This document shows, in pieces, positions 1 through 8,200 of a DNA stretch of 46,290 nt. Source of the DNA: Caballeronia peredens (GTDB taxonomy: Bacteria > Pseudomonadota > Gammaproteobacteria > Burkholderiales > Burkholderiaceae). The position numbers and the translations under genes are program-made. Location: contig FCOH02000037.1 of the NCBI GenBank assembly GCA_001544595.2, positions 1 through 46,290 of the forward strand, read 5' to 3'. The number at the start of each line of letters is the position of its first letter. The first letter of the stretch is position 1. The notes beneath the pieces are model-generated. The model did no database searches. It was given only the letters and a program-made list of their open reading frames with translations, and had not been told where the DNA came from.

Positions 1-282
1 GCAGCGGAGCTGGAGCTGATCATCGATGGCAAGAAGCGCAAGCTGCGTCTGCCGTACGAAGGCGTGAGCGTGCTCGATGTGGGCCTGAAAGCGGGACTCG
101 CGCTGCCGTACGCGTGTAAGGGTGGCGTGTGCTGCACGTGTCGCGCGAAAGTGCTCGAAGGCGAAGTGAAGATGGACAAGAACTACACGCTGGAACCGCA
201 CGAGATCGAAGACGGTTTCGTGCTGACGTGCCAGTGTCATCCGCTGAGCGAGCGTGTCGTCGTGAGTTTCGACGAGCGCTGA
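1..282 (+). CDS. paaE: PaaE, phenylacetyl-CoA epoxidase reductase subunit (C-terminal fragment)
   Basis: Only the last 93 codons are present; the frame is open from base 1, so the gene begins outside the window. What remains is a plant-type [2Fe-2S] ferredoxin domain with the cysteine spacing C-X4-C-X2-C-X29-C (window residues 39, 44, 47 and 77). In the family, PaaE is the NADPH/FAD reductase that passes electrons through this cluster to the PaaABCD epoxidase acting on phenylacetyl-CoA in the cytoplasm. The FAD and NADP domains would lie upstream and cannot be seen. The following DUF1835 and TetR genes match the known Burkholderia paa locus order, which supports PaaE over other ferredoxin reductases. 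Confidence 0.85.
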   Translation, partial: AAELELIIDGKKRKLRLPYEGVSVLDVGLKAGLALPYACKGGVCCTCRAKVLEGEVKMDKNYTLEPHEIEDGFVLTCQCHPLSERVVVSFDER

Positions 283-342
283 AGCCTCACGCGAAGCCCG
301 GGCGCCATCTGACCGCCGAACGCCATGCGATTCGCGTAAACT

Positions 343-368
343 AAGGACCACTCCCTCGGGTGGTCCTT
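343..368 (+). terminator. hairpin after paaE
   Basis: Perfect 9-bp arms (343-351 and 360-368) enclose an 8-nt loop and are followed by a pyrimidine-rich stretch (TCGTCCTTC). The hairpin lies between the paaE stop and the DUF1835 start, so it either ends the paa transcript or lets only part of it through. The T-tract is poor, so efficiency is uncertain. Confidence 0.6.
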
Positions 369-381
369 TCGTCCTTCTGGC

Positions 382-1194
382 ATGCCGACACCGATGAACA
401 TGATTCACGTCGCAAATGGCGATTGCGCGGCGCAATCTCTCGCCGAAGCGTTACAGCGCGCGGAGCGGGCGGATCGCGTCGTCACGCTGCGCGACGATCT
501 CGCGGTCGGACCGCTCAGAGACATCGACGACTCGGCGCTCACGCGCGCCGCCTTCTGGCGTCAGACGCTGAACAGCGCAATCGACTTCGAAGACGAACTC
601 GAAGAACAACTGGCGCTGCTCGCCCGCCTCGCGCGCGGCGATGAGCAAATCGTCGTGTGGCACGGCCAGAGCGCAGCCGACCAGTTGACCCTGCGACGCG
701 TCGCGTATCACCTGCGCAATGCGCCGCAGCGCCTGAACGAGGCCAAGCTTTCCCACGACGACCTGAGCATCGCCGCCGACGACAGCGATTCCGCGCGCCT
801 CGGCCGCGCCGATCGCGCGACCGCCGTCGGCATGTTTTCACCGAAGCAACTGCTCGCGAAACTGCCGACCGCCGCGCCGATTTCCGTGCTGCGCATCAGC
901 CGGCTCGCGCTCGAATGGCAGGAAGCGAAGCACTCGAGCGCCGACACGCGCCGCCTGCGCGACAACATGCTCGTTTCGGGAACCTGGCTCGACGTCGACG
1001 AAGCGCTGCTCGATCTCGCCGGTCCGGAATGGAAGCCGGCGCGTCAGATCGCCGGCGCGGCGATGGGCCAGTGCTTCGACTTCATGCTCTCCGATTCCAT
1101 CGCTTTCTGGCGCTGCCGCGAGCTCGTCACGGCGGGACGCCTCAAGATCCGCGGTACGCCGTCCGACATCGCGCAGGCCGAGCTGCGCCGCTAA
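382..1194 (+). CDS. DUF1835 domain-containing protein
   Basis: A 270-residue cytoplasmic protein. The N-terminal part (MIHVANGDCAAQSLAEAL, then a stretch with RDDLAVGPL) is typical of DUF1835, and the C-terminal third fits the DUF3658 domain usually paired with it. Molecular function is unknown; I assign none. Three in-frame ATGs compete for the start (382, 394, 400) and none has a clear ribosome binding site; 400 would begin exactly at the conserved MIHV. It sits between paaE and a TetR gene, an order conserved in Burkholderia paa loci, and the TetR gene starts 29 bp after its stop, so those two are probably co-transcribed. Confidence 0.8.
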   Translation: MPTPMNMIHVANGDCAAQSLAEALQRAERADRVVTLRDDLAVGPLRDIDDSALTRAAFWRQTLNSAIDFEDELEEQLALLARLARGDEQIVVWHGQSAADQLTLRRVAYHLRNAPQRLNEAKLSHDDLSIAADDSDSARLGRADRATAVGMFSPKQLLAKLPTAAPISVLRISRLALEWQEAKHSSADTRRLRDNMLVSGTWLDVDEALLDLAGPEWKPARQIAGAAMGQCFDFMLSDSIAFWRCRELVTAGRLKIRGTPSDIAQAELRR

Positions 1195-1223
1195 ATCAAT
1201 AAGAACGCATATTCCGGAAACAC

Positions 1224-1829
1224 ATGGCCCGTACCAAAGCGCCCGATCACGAGACGCAACGCGAACAGATCCTCGAACTCGCCGCCGCGAAATTCGCGCA
1301 GACCAGCTACCCGAGCACGTCGATGGCCGACCTGGCCGCCGCGAGCGGCACCTCGAAAGCCCGCCTCTACCACTATTACGCGAGCAAGGAAGCGATCCTC
1401 TTCGATCTCCTCGACCGCTACACCAAACGGCTGATGCTGATCATCGCGGAAGTGGAAGGCGCGAGTCAGCGGCGCGGGCTTGGCGAGCGCGAGGCGTTCG
1501 CCGAACTCGTGCGCGCGTTTCTCGCCGAGTACGAGACGTCCCACAGCCGGCACGTCGCCCTTCTGAACGACGTGAAGTATCTGGAAGACGCCCAGCGGGA
1601 AATCGTCCTCGACCGTCAGCGCGATATCGTCGCGGCGTTCGCGCGCCAGCTCGCGCGGGCGTATCCCAAGCGCGCCGCCAAGGACAATCAGACCGCACTC
1701 ACGATGATGGTCTTCGGCATGATCAACTGGACCTTCACCTGGCTCAAGCCGGGCGGCAAGCTCGGCTATCGCGAGTTCGCGGAGCAGGTCGTCGACATGA
1801 TCGAGAACGGGCTCGGCGGTGAGCGTTGA
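1224..1829 (+). CDS. paaR: TetR/AcrR family regulator, probable PaaR
   Basis: A 201-residue one-component repressor. Residues about 10-60 form the TetR helix-turn-helix, with the recognition segment around TSKARLYHYYASKEAIL. The rest is the variable helical ligand domain. Its place just after paaE and the DUF1835 gene matches the TetR regulator of phenylacetate genes in Burkholderia, where phenylacetyl-CoA is the expected inducer; that identity rests on position and family, not on a visible ligand site. The gene follows DUF1835 by 29 bp and is probably in the same transcript. Confidence 0.75.
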   Translation: MARTKAPDHETQREQILELAAAKFAQTSYPSTSMADLAAASGTSKARLYHYYASKEAILFDLLDRYTKRLMLIIAEVEGASQRRGLGEREAFAELVRAFLAEYETSHSRHVALLNDVKYLEDAQREIVLDRQRDIVAAFARQLARAYPKRAAKDNQTALTMMVFGMINWTFTWLKPGGKLGYREFAEQVVDMIENGLGGER

Positions 1830-1943
1830 AAATGCTGCGTCACAGCAAAACAGTTTTACAAACGACCGTTGCTTTTGAGAAATCTAGCTAACTCACTGAT
1901 TTTATTGCAATTTAATCGTTTTCAGTAGCCATTTAGAACGTCA

Positions 1944-2024
1944 CGTCTAGACGGTTTTAAGGGTTTTCCCGTATCCGTTTCTCCGCAATCGGCTAAAATT
2001 CGTTTTGCTTTGCAGCATGCTGCA
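1944..2024 (+). promoter_or_regulatory. leader with two palindromes upstream of the GNAT gene
   Basis: The AT-rich gap after the TetR gene carries a perfect 10-bp palindrome CGTCTAGACG (1944-1953), a plausible -10 element TAAAAT (1994-1999) and a perfect 14-bp palindrome TGCAGCATGCTGCA (2011-2024). The second lies between the -10 element and the ribosome binding site, where a bound repressor or an RNA stem could act. No start site is proven. Confidence 0.4.
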
Positions 2025-2048
2025 TGACGAATGAAGGAGGAACCCATC

Positions 2049-2714
2049 GTGGAATTGACCATCAACCGCACCGCCGAGCAGATCGTCGCGAACGATTCGC
2101 CGCTCAAAGACGCGCGCCCGCCGGTTCTCGTCCGCGAACTGTCCTCCGCCGACCGCGACCGCCTGCTCACGCATTTCCTCGCGCTCGATGAAGACGACCG
2201 TCTTCTGCGCTTCGGCCAAGTGGTGCCGGATCACGTCATCGAGAATTACGTGCGCAATATCAATTTCTCGAACGACAAAGTGTTCGGCGTGTTCGGAAGT
2301 GCGCTTGAACTGGTCGGCGTAGGCCATCTGGCCTATCTGCCTGCCGAAGGCGACAAGCGCACCGCCGAGTTCGGCGTGTCGGTGCTCGAAAGCGCGCGCG
2401 GACGCGGCATCGGCACGCGGATGTTCGAGCGCGCCGCCATGCGCAGCCGCAACACGCAGGTTTCCGTGCTCTATATGCACTGCCTGTCGCGCAACTCGAC
2501 GATGATGCACATCGCCAGAAAGTCGGGCATGAAGATCGAATACGCCTACGGCGAAGCGGACGCGTATCTGTCGCTCGCGCCGGCGGATCAGAGCAGCATC
2601 ATGACGGAACTGCTCCAGGAGCAGGCCGCCGTGTTCGATTACGCGATCAAGCGCCAGGCACATCGCGCGTCGCAGGTTTTCCAGGCATTCATGCCGACGG
2701 CCGACGCCGCATAA
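2049..2714 (+). CDS. GNAT family N-acetyltransferase
   Basis: A 221-residue protein with a GNAT fold. The acetyl-CoA pyrophosphate loop is the R-G-R-G-I-G segment at about residues 117-122. I chose the GTG at 2049 because a perfect Shine-Dalgarno AAGGAGG (2034-2040) lies 8 nt before it; an upstream in-frame ATG at 2031 would put that site inside the coding region. The substrate is unknown; GNAT enzymes acetylate small molecules or proteins. It is a single-gene unit ending at a strong terminator shared with the convergent Lrp gene. Confidence 0.85.
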   Translation: MELTINRTAEQIVANDSPLKDARPPVLVRELSSADRDRLLTHFLALDEDDRLLRFGQVVPDHVIENYVRNINFSNDKVFGVFGSALELVGVGHLAYLPAEGDKRTAEFGVSVLESARGRGIGTRMFERAAMRSRNTQVSVLYMHCLSRNSTMMHIARKSGMKIEYAYGEADAYLSLAPADQSSIMTELLQEQAAVFDYAIKRQAHRASQVFQAFMPTADAA

Positions 2715-2761
2715 TTTCTCTGAACAGCGCGGGGTTCGCGCTGCGAGCGAGACCAATACAA

Positions 2762-2785
2762 AAAGGGCGGCTTTGACCGCCCTTT
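2762..2785. terminator. bidirectional terminator, GNAT / Lrp
   Basis: Perfect 9-bp arms AAAGGGCGG (2762-2770) and CCGCCCTTT (2777-2785) with a 6-nt loop, flanked by A-rich and T-rich runs, lie between two convergent genes. Confidence 0.85.
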
Positions 2786-2821
2786 CTCTTATCTGCGCGC
2801 CTCTTGCGTGTGCCGCGCCGT

Positions 2822-3325
2822 TCAGCGCAGCGGCAACACGGTCGTTTCCTTGATGCGCTCCAGCGAAAAGCTCGATCTCACGTCGATCACCGACGGGTGA
2901 TGCAGCAACTGATCCTGCACGAAGCGCGAAAAGTCGTCCATGTCGCGAACCTGGACGCGCAGCAGGAAATCCATCTCGCCGGTCATCGCGTCGCAGGCGA
3001 CGACTTCCGGCCACGAGCGCACCGCTTCGCGAAACAGGTCGCCGTGCGTGGGCGCTTTCGGCGTGCCTGCGGCCGCCTGCGTGCCGCCGCGCTTTTCCAG
3101 CCGCACGTTGATGTACGCGAGCAGTCCGAGCCCGAGCTTCTTGGCGTCGAGCAGCGCGACGTAACCGCGAATGACGCCGATTTCCTCGAGCCGCCGGATG
3201 CGCCGCAAGCACGGACTCGGCGACAGATTCACGCGCTCCGCGATCTCCTGATTCGACAATCGCCCATTCTCCTGAAGGATGGCGAGAATCCTGCGGTCTA
3301 TCGTGTCGAGTTCGGGTTCGGCCAT
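2822..3325 (-). CDS. Lrp/AsnC family transcriptional regulator
   Basis: A 167-residue regulator with an N-terminal winged helix-turn-helix (LSNQEIAERVNLSPSPCLRRI, near residues 20-40) and a C-terminal ligand-binding RAM/AsnC domain (YINVRLEK through the ERIKETTVLPL end). The start at 3325 (MAEPELDTIDR) is preceded by GGAG at 7 nt; the frame stays open 19 codons further upstream without family similarity. It is divergent from hppD with 147 bp between, so it probably responds to an aromatic amino acid and controls hppD and itself. That role is inferred from position. Confidence 0.88.
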   Translation of the reverse strand: MAEPELDTIDRRILAILQENGRLSNQEIAERVNLSPSPCLRRIRRLEEIGVIRGYVALLDAKKLGLGLLAYINVRLEKRGGTQAAAGTPKAPTHGDLFREAVRSWPEVVACDAMTGEMDFLLRVQVRDMDDFSRFVQDQLLHHPSVIDVRSSFSLERIKETTVLPLR

Positions 3326-3472
3326 TTCATAGCTCCGGATAGCGGCGTGTTGGCAGTATCGTGCGCAATAGTATGAACGCACGCTTTGTTTCGCAAGTTT
3401 TTGTCGCGCACGCCTGATTAAACTGTCTCCACGTCGCGCACTCGCGCCGAACGCATATCAAGGAGACAACGC

Positions 3473-4576
3473 ATGACCGCATCGACCTGGGAGAACCCCG
3501 TCGGCACCGACGGCTTCGAATTCATCGAGTACACCGCGCCGGATCCGGTCGCGCTCGGCAAGCTGTTCGAACAGATGGGCTTCACCGCGATCGCGAAGCA
3601 TCGTCACAAGGACGTGACGCTGTATCGGCAGGGCGAAATCAACTTCATCGTGAATGCCGAGCCGCATTCGTTCGCGCAGCGCTTCGCGCGCCAGCACGGC
3701 CCGTCGATCTGCGCTATCGCGTTTCGCGTCGCGGATGCGGGAAAGGCCTATCAGCGCGCGCTCGAACTCGGCGCGTGGGGCTTCGACAACAAGACCGGCC
3801 CGATGGAGCTGAATATTCCGGCGATCAAGGGCATCGGCGATTCGCTGATCTATTTCGTCGATCGCTGGCGCGGCAAGAACGGCGCGCAGCCGGGGAGCAT
3901 CGGCGATATCAGCATCTATGACGTCGATTTCGAGCCGATTCCGGGCGCCGAGCAAAATCCGGCCGGCCACGGACTGACTTATATCGATCATCTGACGCAC
4001 AACGTGCATCGCGGACGGATGGTCGAATGGGCGGAGTTCTACGAGCGCCTCTTCAACTTCCGCGAAGTGCGCTATTTCGATATCGAAGGCAAGGTGACGG
4101 CGGTGAAATCGAAGGCGATGACGTCGCCTTGCGGCAAGATTCGCATCCCGATCAACGAAGAAGGCTCGGAGACGGCCGGCCAGATCCAGGAATATCTGGA
4201 TGCCTATCGCGGCGAGGGCATTCAGCACATCGCGCTCGGCACGGACGATATCTACAGCACCGTCGACGGCCTGCGCGGCGCGAAGATCGCGCTGCTCGAC
4301 ACCATCGACACGTATTACGAGCTCGTCGACCGGCGCGTGCCGGGTCACGTCGAATCGGTCGCGGAACTGAAGAAGCGCAAGATTCTGATCGACGGCACCA
4401 AGGACGAAATCCTGCTGCAAATCTTCACCGAGAACCAGATCGGCCCGATTTTCTTCGAGATCATCCAGCGCAAGGGAAATCAGGGCTTCGGCGAAGGCAA
4501 TTTCAAGGCGCTGTTCGAATCGATCGAACTGGATCAGATGCGCCGCGGCGTGCTGAAGGACACGTCGGCGAGCTGA
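3473..4576 (+). CDS. hppD: 4-hydroxyphenylpyruvate dioxygenase
   Basis: A 367-residue Fe(II) dioxygenase that converts 4-hydroxyphenylpyruvate to homogentisate in tyrosine and phenylalanine breakdown. The vicinal-oxygen-chelate fold is duplicated. The iron ligands are visible as His173 (in YIDHLTHNVHRG), His252 (in GIQHIALGTDDI) and Glu329 (in FFEIIQRKG); the 79-residue His-His spacing equals that of the Pseudomonas enzyme. The conserved C-terminal GFGEGNFKALFESIE gate helix is intact. AAGGAG lies just before the ATG. It is alone in its unit, divergent from an Lrp regulator, with a strong terminator after it. Homogentisate dioxygenase is not in the window. Confidence 0.97.
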   Translation: MTASTWENPVGTDGFEFIEYTAPDPVALGKLFEQMGFTAIAKHRHKDVTLYRQGEINFIVNAEPHSFAQRFARQHGPSICAIAFRVADAGKAYQRALELGAWGFDNKTGPMELNIPAIKGIGDSLIYFVDRWRGKNGAQPGSIGDISIYDVDFEPIPGAEQNPAGHGLTYIDHLTHNVHRGRMVEWAEFYERLFNFREVRYFDIEGKVTAVKSKAMTSPCGKIRIPINEEGSETAGQIQEYLDAYRGEGIQHIALGTDDIYSTVDGLRGAKIALLDTIDTYYELVDRRVPGHVESVAELKKRKILIDGTKDEILLQIFTENQIGPIFFEIIQRKGNQGFGEGNFKALFESIELDQMRRGVLKDTSAS

Positions 4577-4614
4577 ACCATCGCTGAACCGCTGCCGAAG
4601 CGGCGGCAATGAAA

Positions 4615-4647
4615 AAGGGACATGAACCGCGCAGGTTCATGTCCCTT
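4615..4647. terminator. terminator after hppD
   Basis: A perfect 14-bp stem (4615-4628 with 4634-4647) with a 5-nt loop, followed by CGTTATTTTT. It can serve both hppD and the convergent small exported-protein gene. Confidence 0.85.
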
Positions 4648-4694
4648 CGTTATTTTTGGCGGCCCATGCTGTCGTTGCGGACCGCGAGAGCGGG

Positions 4695-4904
4695 TCAGCC
4701 CGCCTGCTCGTCGTCGCTGCTTTCCGATTCGCGGCGCTTCTGGGCGCCGGCCTGGACGGACTGAACGCGCGCTTGCGCGACTTGTGCAACCGACGACGCC
4801 CCGAAAGACGACGCATTATTTGCCCGCGCGCCGCCCACCGGCGCGCTGATGGCGAAAAAAGCCGCCGAAACCATCAAGAAACTCTGGATGTGGCGTTGTT
4901 TCAT
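4695..4904 (-). CDS. small exported protein of unknown function
   Basis: A 69-residue product. The start has an excellent ribosome binding site (AAGGAGA, 5 nt before ATG 4904). Residues 1-28 look like a Sec signal peptide (positive MKQRH, hydrophobic FLMVSAAFFAISAPV, cleavage likely after GARA). The mature part is short, rich in Ala, Gln and Val, and ends in an acidic tail (ESESSDDEQ). I recognise no domain. It converges with hppD and is divergent from the ferredoxin oxidoreductase gene. Confidence 0.65.
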   Translation of the reverse strand: MKQRHIQSFLMVSAAFFAISAPVGGARANNASSFGASSVAQVAQARVQSVQAGAQKRRESESSDDEQAG

Positions 4905-5250
4905 CGTTATCTCCTTCTAACTGCTTGCGTACTGCCCGCTTTCGGAACCCAAACTTGCAGAAAAAATACGGCACGGGAATTCCGGAAGCGCCATTTTAGA
5001 CACCGCTCAGCCCGAGGGTTCCATGTATCGGTCGGATTTACATGCTGTAACAAAACTCTCTTGTTAGCGGTCAAATCATCAACGATTTGACGCAAACAGC
5101 TGTTAAGTAAGCAATTTTTAACGGGTTTGTACCAGTGCCTCAAAACCGGTTGCACCGGCAAACTTGAAGTCCCGGCCCACGCGTTCACAAGACGCCGCGG
5201 CCCGAAACATGCTTTGGCGATCCCAAACCTCGGGTGGAGGAAGACACATA
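4905..5250. promoter_or_regulatory. regulatory gap before the ferredoxin oxidoreductase
   Basis: There is no gene here. The central AT-richer part holds three dyads in a row: TAACAA/TTGTTA (5048-5053, 5061-5066), GTCAAATC/GATTTGAC (5070-5077, 5084-5091) and the palindrome AACAGCTGTT (5095-5104). They fit an operator region for the downstream gene. The region must also hold the promoter of the small gene on the other strand. Confidence 0.45.
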
Positions 5251-8200
5251 ATGAACGCCCCGCTAGACGCAGAACAAAGAGCTTCGCTAGAAGCCGCGTT
5301 GAATTCCGTCACGCTAGACGACAAATACACGCTTGAACGCGGCCGCGCGTACATGAGCGGCATCCAGGCGCTGGTTCGCCTGCCGATGCTGCAACAAGAG
5401 CGCGACAAGGCCGCCGGCCTCAATACCGCCGGGTTCATTTCCGGCTATCGCGGTTCTCCCCTCGGTGGTCTCGACCAGTCGCTCTGGAAGGCGAAAAAGC
5501 ATCTCGCCGCGCATCAGGTCGTGTTCCAGCCGGGCGTGAACGAAGATCTCGCCGCCACCGCCGTGTGGGGCTCGCAGCAAGTCAATCTGTACCCGAGCGC
5601 CAAATACGACGGCGTGTTCTCGATGTGGTACGGCAAAGGCCCGGGCGTCGACCGTTCGGGCGATGTCTTCAAGCACGGAAATTCCGCCGGATCGGCGGCG
5701 CACGGCGGCGTACTCGTGCTCGCCGGCGACGATCACGCGGCGAAATCATCCACGCTCGCGCATCAGTCCGAACACATCTTCAAGGCGTGCGGCCTGCCGG
5801 TGCTGTTTCCGTCGAACGTGCAGGAATATCTCGATTTCGGCCTGCACGGCTGGGCGATGAGCCGCTACTCCGGCCTCTGGGTCGCAATGAAATGCGTGAC
5901 CGATGTCGTGGAATCGTCGGCATCCGTCGATATCGACCCGCATCGCACGAAGATCGTGATTCCGACCGACTTCGCGATGCCCGACGGCGGCCTGAACATC
6001 CGCTGGCCCGATCCGCCGCTCGTGCAGGAAGCGCGTCTGCTCGACTACAAGTGGTACGCCGCGCTCGCCTACGTGCGCGCGAACAAGCTGGACCGCATCG
6101 AGATCGATTCGCCGCACGCGCGCTTCGGCATCATGACGGGCGGCAAAGCGTATCTCGACGTGCGTCAGGCGCTCACCGACCTCGGTCTCGACGACGCCAC
6201 CTGTTCGCAGATGGGCATCCGTCTCTACAAGGTCGGCTGCGTGTGGCCGCTCGAAGCCCAGGGCGCGCATGAATTCGCGCGCGGGCTCGAGGAAATTCTG
6301 GTCGTCGAGGAAAAGCGCCAGATCCTCGAATACGCGATCAAGGAAGAGCTATACAACTGGCCGGATGCGCAACGTCCGCGCGTCTACGGCAAATTCGACG
6401 AAAAAGACGGCGCAGGCGGCGAATGGTCCGTGCCGATGGGCAACTGGCTGCTGCCGGCACACTATGAACTGTCGCCGGCGATCATCGCGAAGGCGATCGC
6501 CACGCGTCTCGAAAAGTTCGATCTGCCCGCCGACGTGCGCGCGCGCATCGCCGCGCGCCTCGCCGTGATCGAAGCGAAGGAAAAGGCGCTCGCGCGGCCG
6601 CGCGTCGAAGCTGAGCGCAAGCCGTGGTTCTGCTCGGGCTGTCCGCACAATACGTCGACGAACGTGCCGGAAGGCTCGCGCGCGATGGCCGGCATCGGCT
6701 GCCACTACATGACGGTCTGGATGGACCGCAGCACGAGCACGTTCAGCCAGATGGGCGGCGAAGGCGTCGCGTGGGTCGGACAGTCGCCGTTCTCGAACGA
6801 CAAGCACGTCTTCGCGAATCTCGGCGACGGCACGTATTTCCATTCGGGGCTGCTCGCGATTCGCGCATCGATCGCGGCGAAGGTGAACATCACCTACAAG
6901 ATTCTCTATAACGACGCCGTCGCGATGACGGGCGGCCAGCCCGTCGACGGCGTGCTGACCGTGCCGCAGATCACGCATCAACTCGCGGCGGAAGGCGCGA
7001 CGAAGATCGTCATCGTCACGGACGAGCCGGAAAAGTACACGCCGAGCGTCGGCCTTGCGCCGGGCATCGACGTGCATCATCGCGACAAGCTCGACGAAAT
7101 TCAGCGCCAGTTGCGCGAAGTTTCCGGCACATCGATCCTCATTTACGACCAGACCTGCGCGACCGAAAAGCGCCGTCGCAGGAAGCGCGGCGCGTATCCC
7201 GATCCGGCGAAGCGCGTCGTCATCAACGAGGCGGTGTGCGAAGGTTGCGGCGATTGCTCGGTGAAGTCGAACTGTCTTTCCGTCGAGCCGCTGGAAACCG
7301 AGTTCGGCACGAAGCGGCAGATCAATCAGTCGACGTGCAACAAGGACTATTCGTGCCTGAACGGTTTTTGCCCGAGCTTCGTCACGGTGGAAGGCGGACA
7401 GCTCAAGAAGCCGAAGGCGACGAGCGTCGGCGCCGATTCGATGCCGGCCGTGCCCACGCCCGAGTTGCCTGAGATCGCGCGGCCGTACGGCGTGCTGGTG
7501 ACGGGGGTCGGCGGAACGGGCGTCGTGACGATCGGCGCGCTGCTCGGCATGGCGGCGCATCTGGAGCAGAAAGGCGTCACGGTGCTCGACGTCACCGGCC
7601 TCGCGCAGAAAGGCGGCGCCGTAATGAGCCACGTACAGATCGCCAACCGTCCTGCCGATATCCACGCGACGCGCATCGCGATGGGCGAGGCGGATCTCGT
7701 CATCGGCTGCGATGCGATCGTCACCGCGAGCAACGAATGCGGCTCGCGGATGCAGCCGGATCACACGCGCGTCGTCGTGAACAGCGCGCAGACACCGACC
7801 GCCGAGTTCATCAAGAACCCGAACTGGAGCTTCCCGGGCGCGAGCGCGGAAGCCGATATCCGCGCGGCGGCGGGCGAGCATGTCGCGCTCGTCGATGCGA
7901 ACCGTTTCGCCGTCGCGCTGATGGGCGATGCGATCTACACGAATCCGTTCGTGCTCGGCTTCGCGTGGCAGAAAGGCTGGGTGCCGCTGCGGCATGAATC
8001 GCTCGCGCGGGCGATCGAGCTGAACGCGGTGCAGGTCGAGAAGAATCTGGCGGCGTTCGAGTGGGGCCGCCGCGCCGCGCACGATCCCGAAGCGGTGCGC
8101 CGTCTCGCCGACGCGCAGCGCGGCGCTCCGGAAGCCGCGGGCAAGGTTATCGCGCTGCATACGCCGAAGGCACTGGATACGCTCATCGACAAGCGTCTCG

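Noticed and set aside
2031..2048. ATG 2031 as start of the GNAT gene
   Set aside because: The AAGGAGG lies inside this stretch, so GTG 2049 is the real start.
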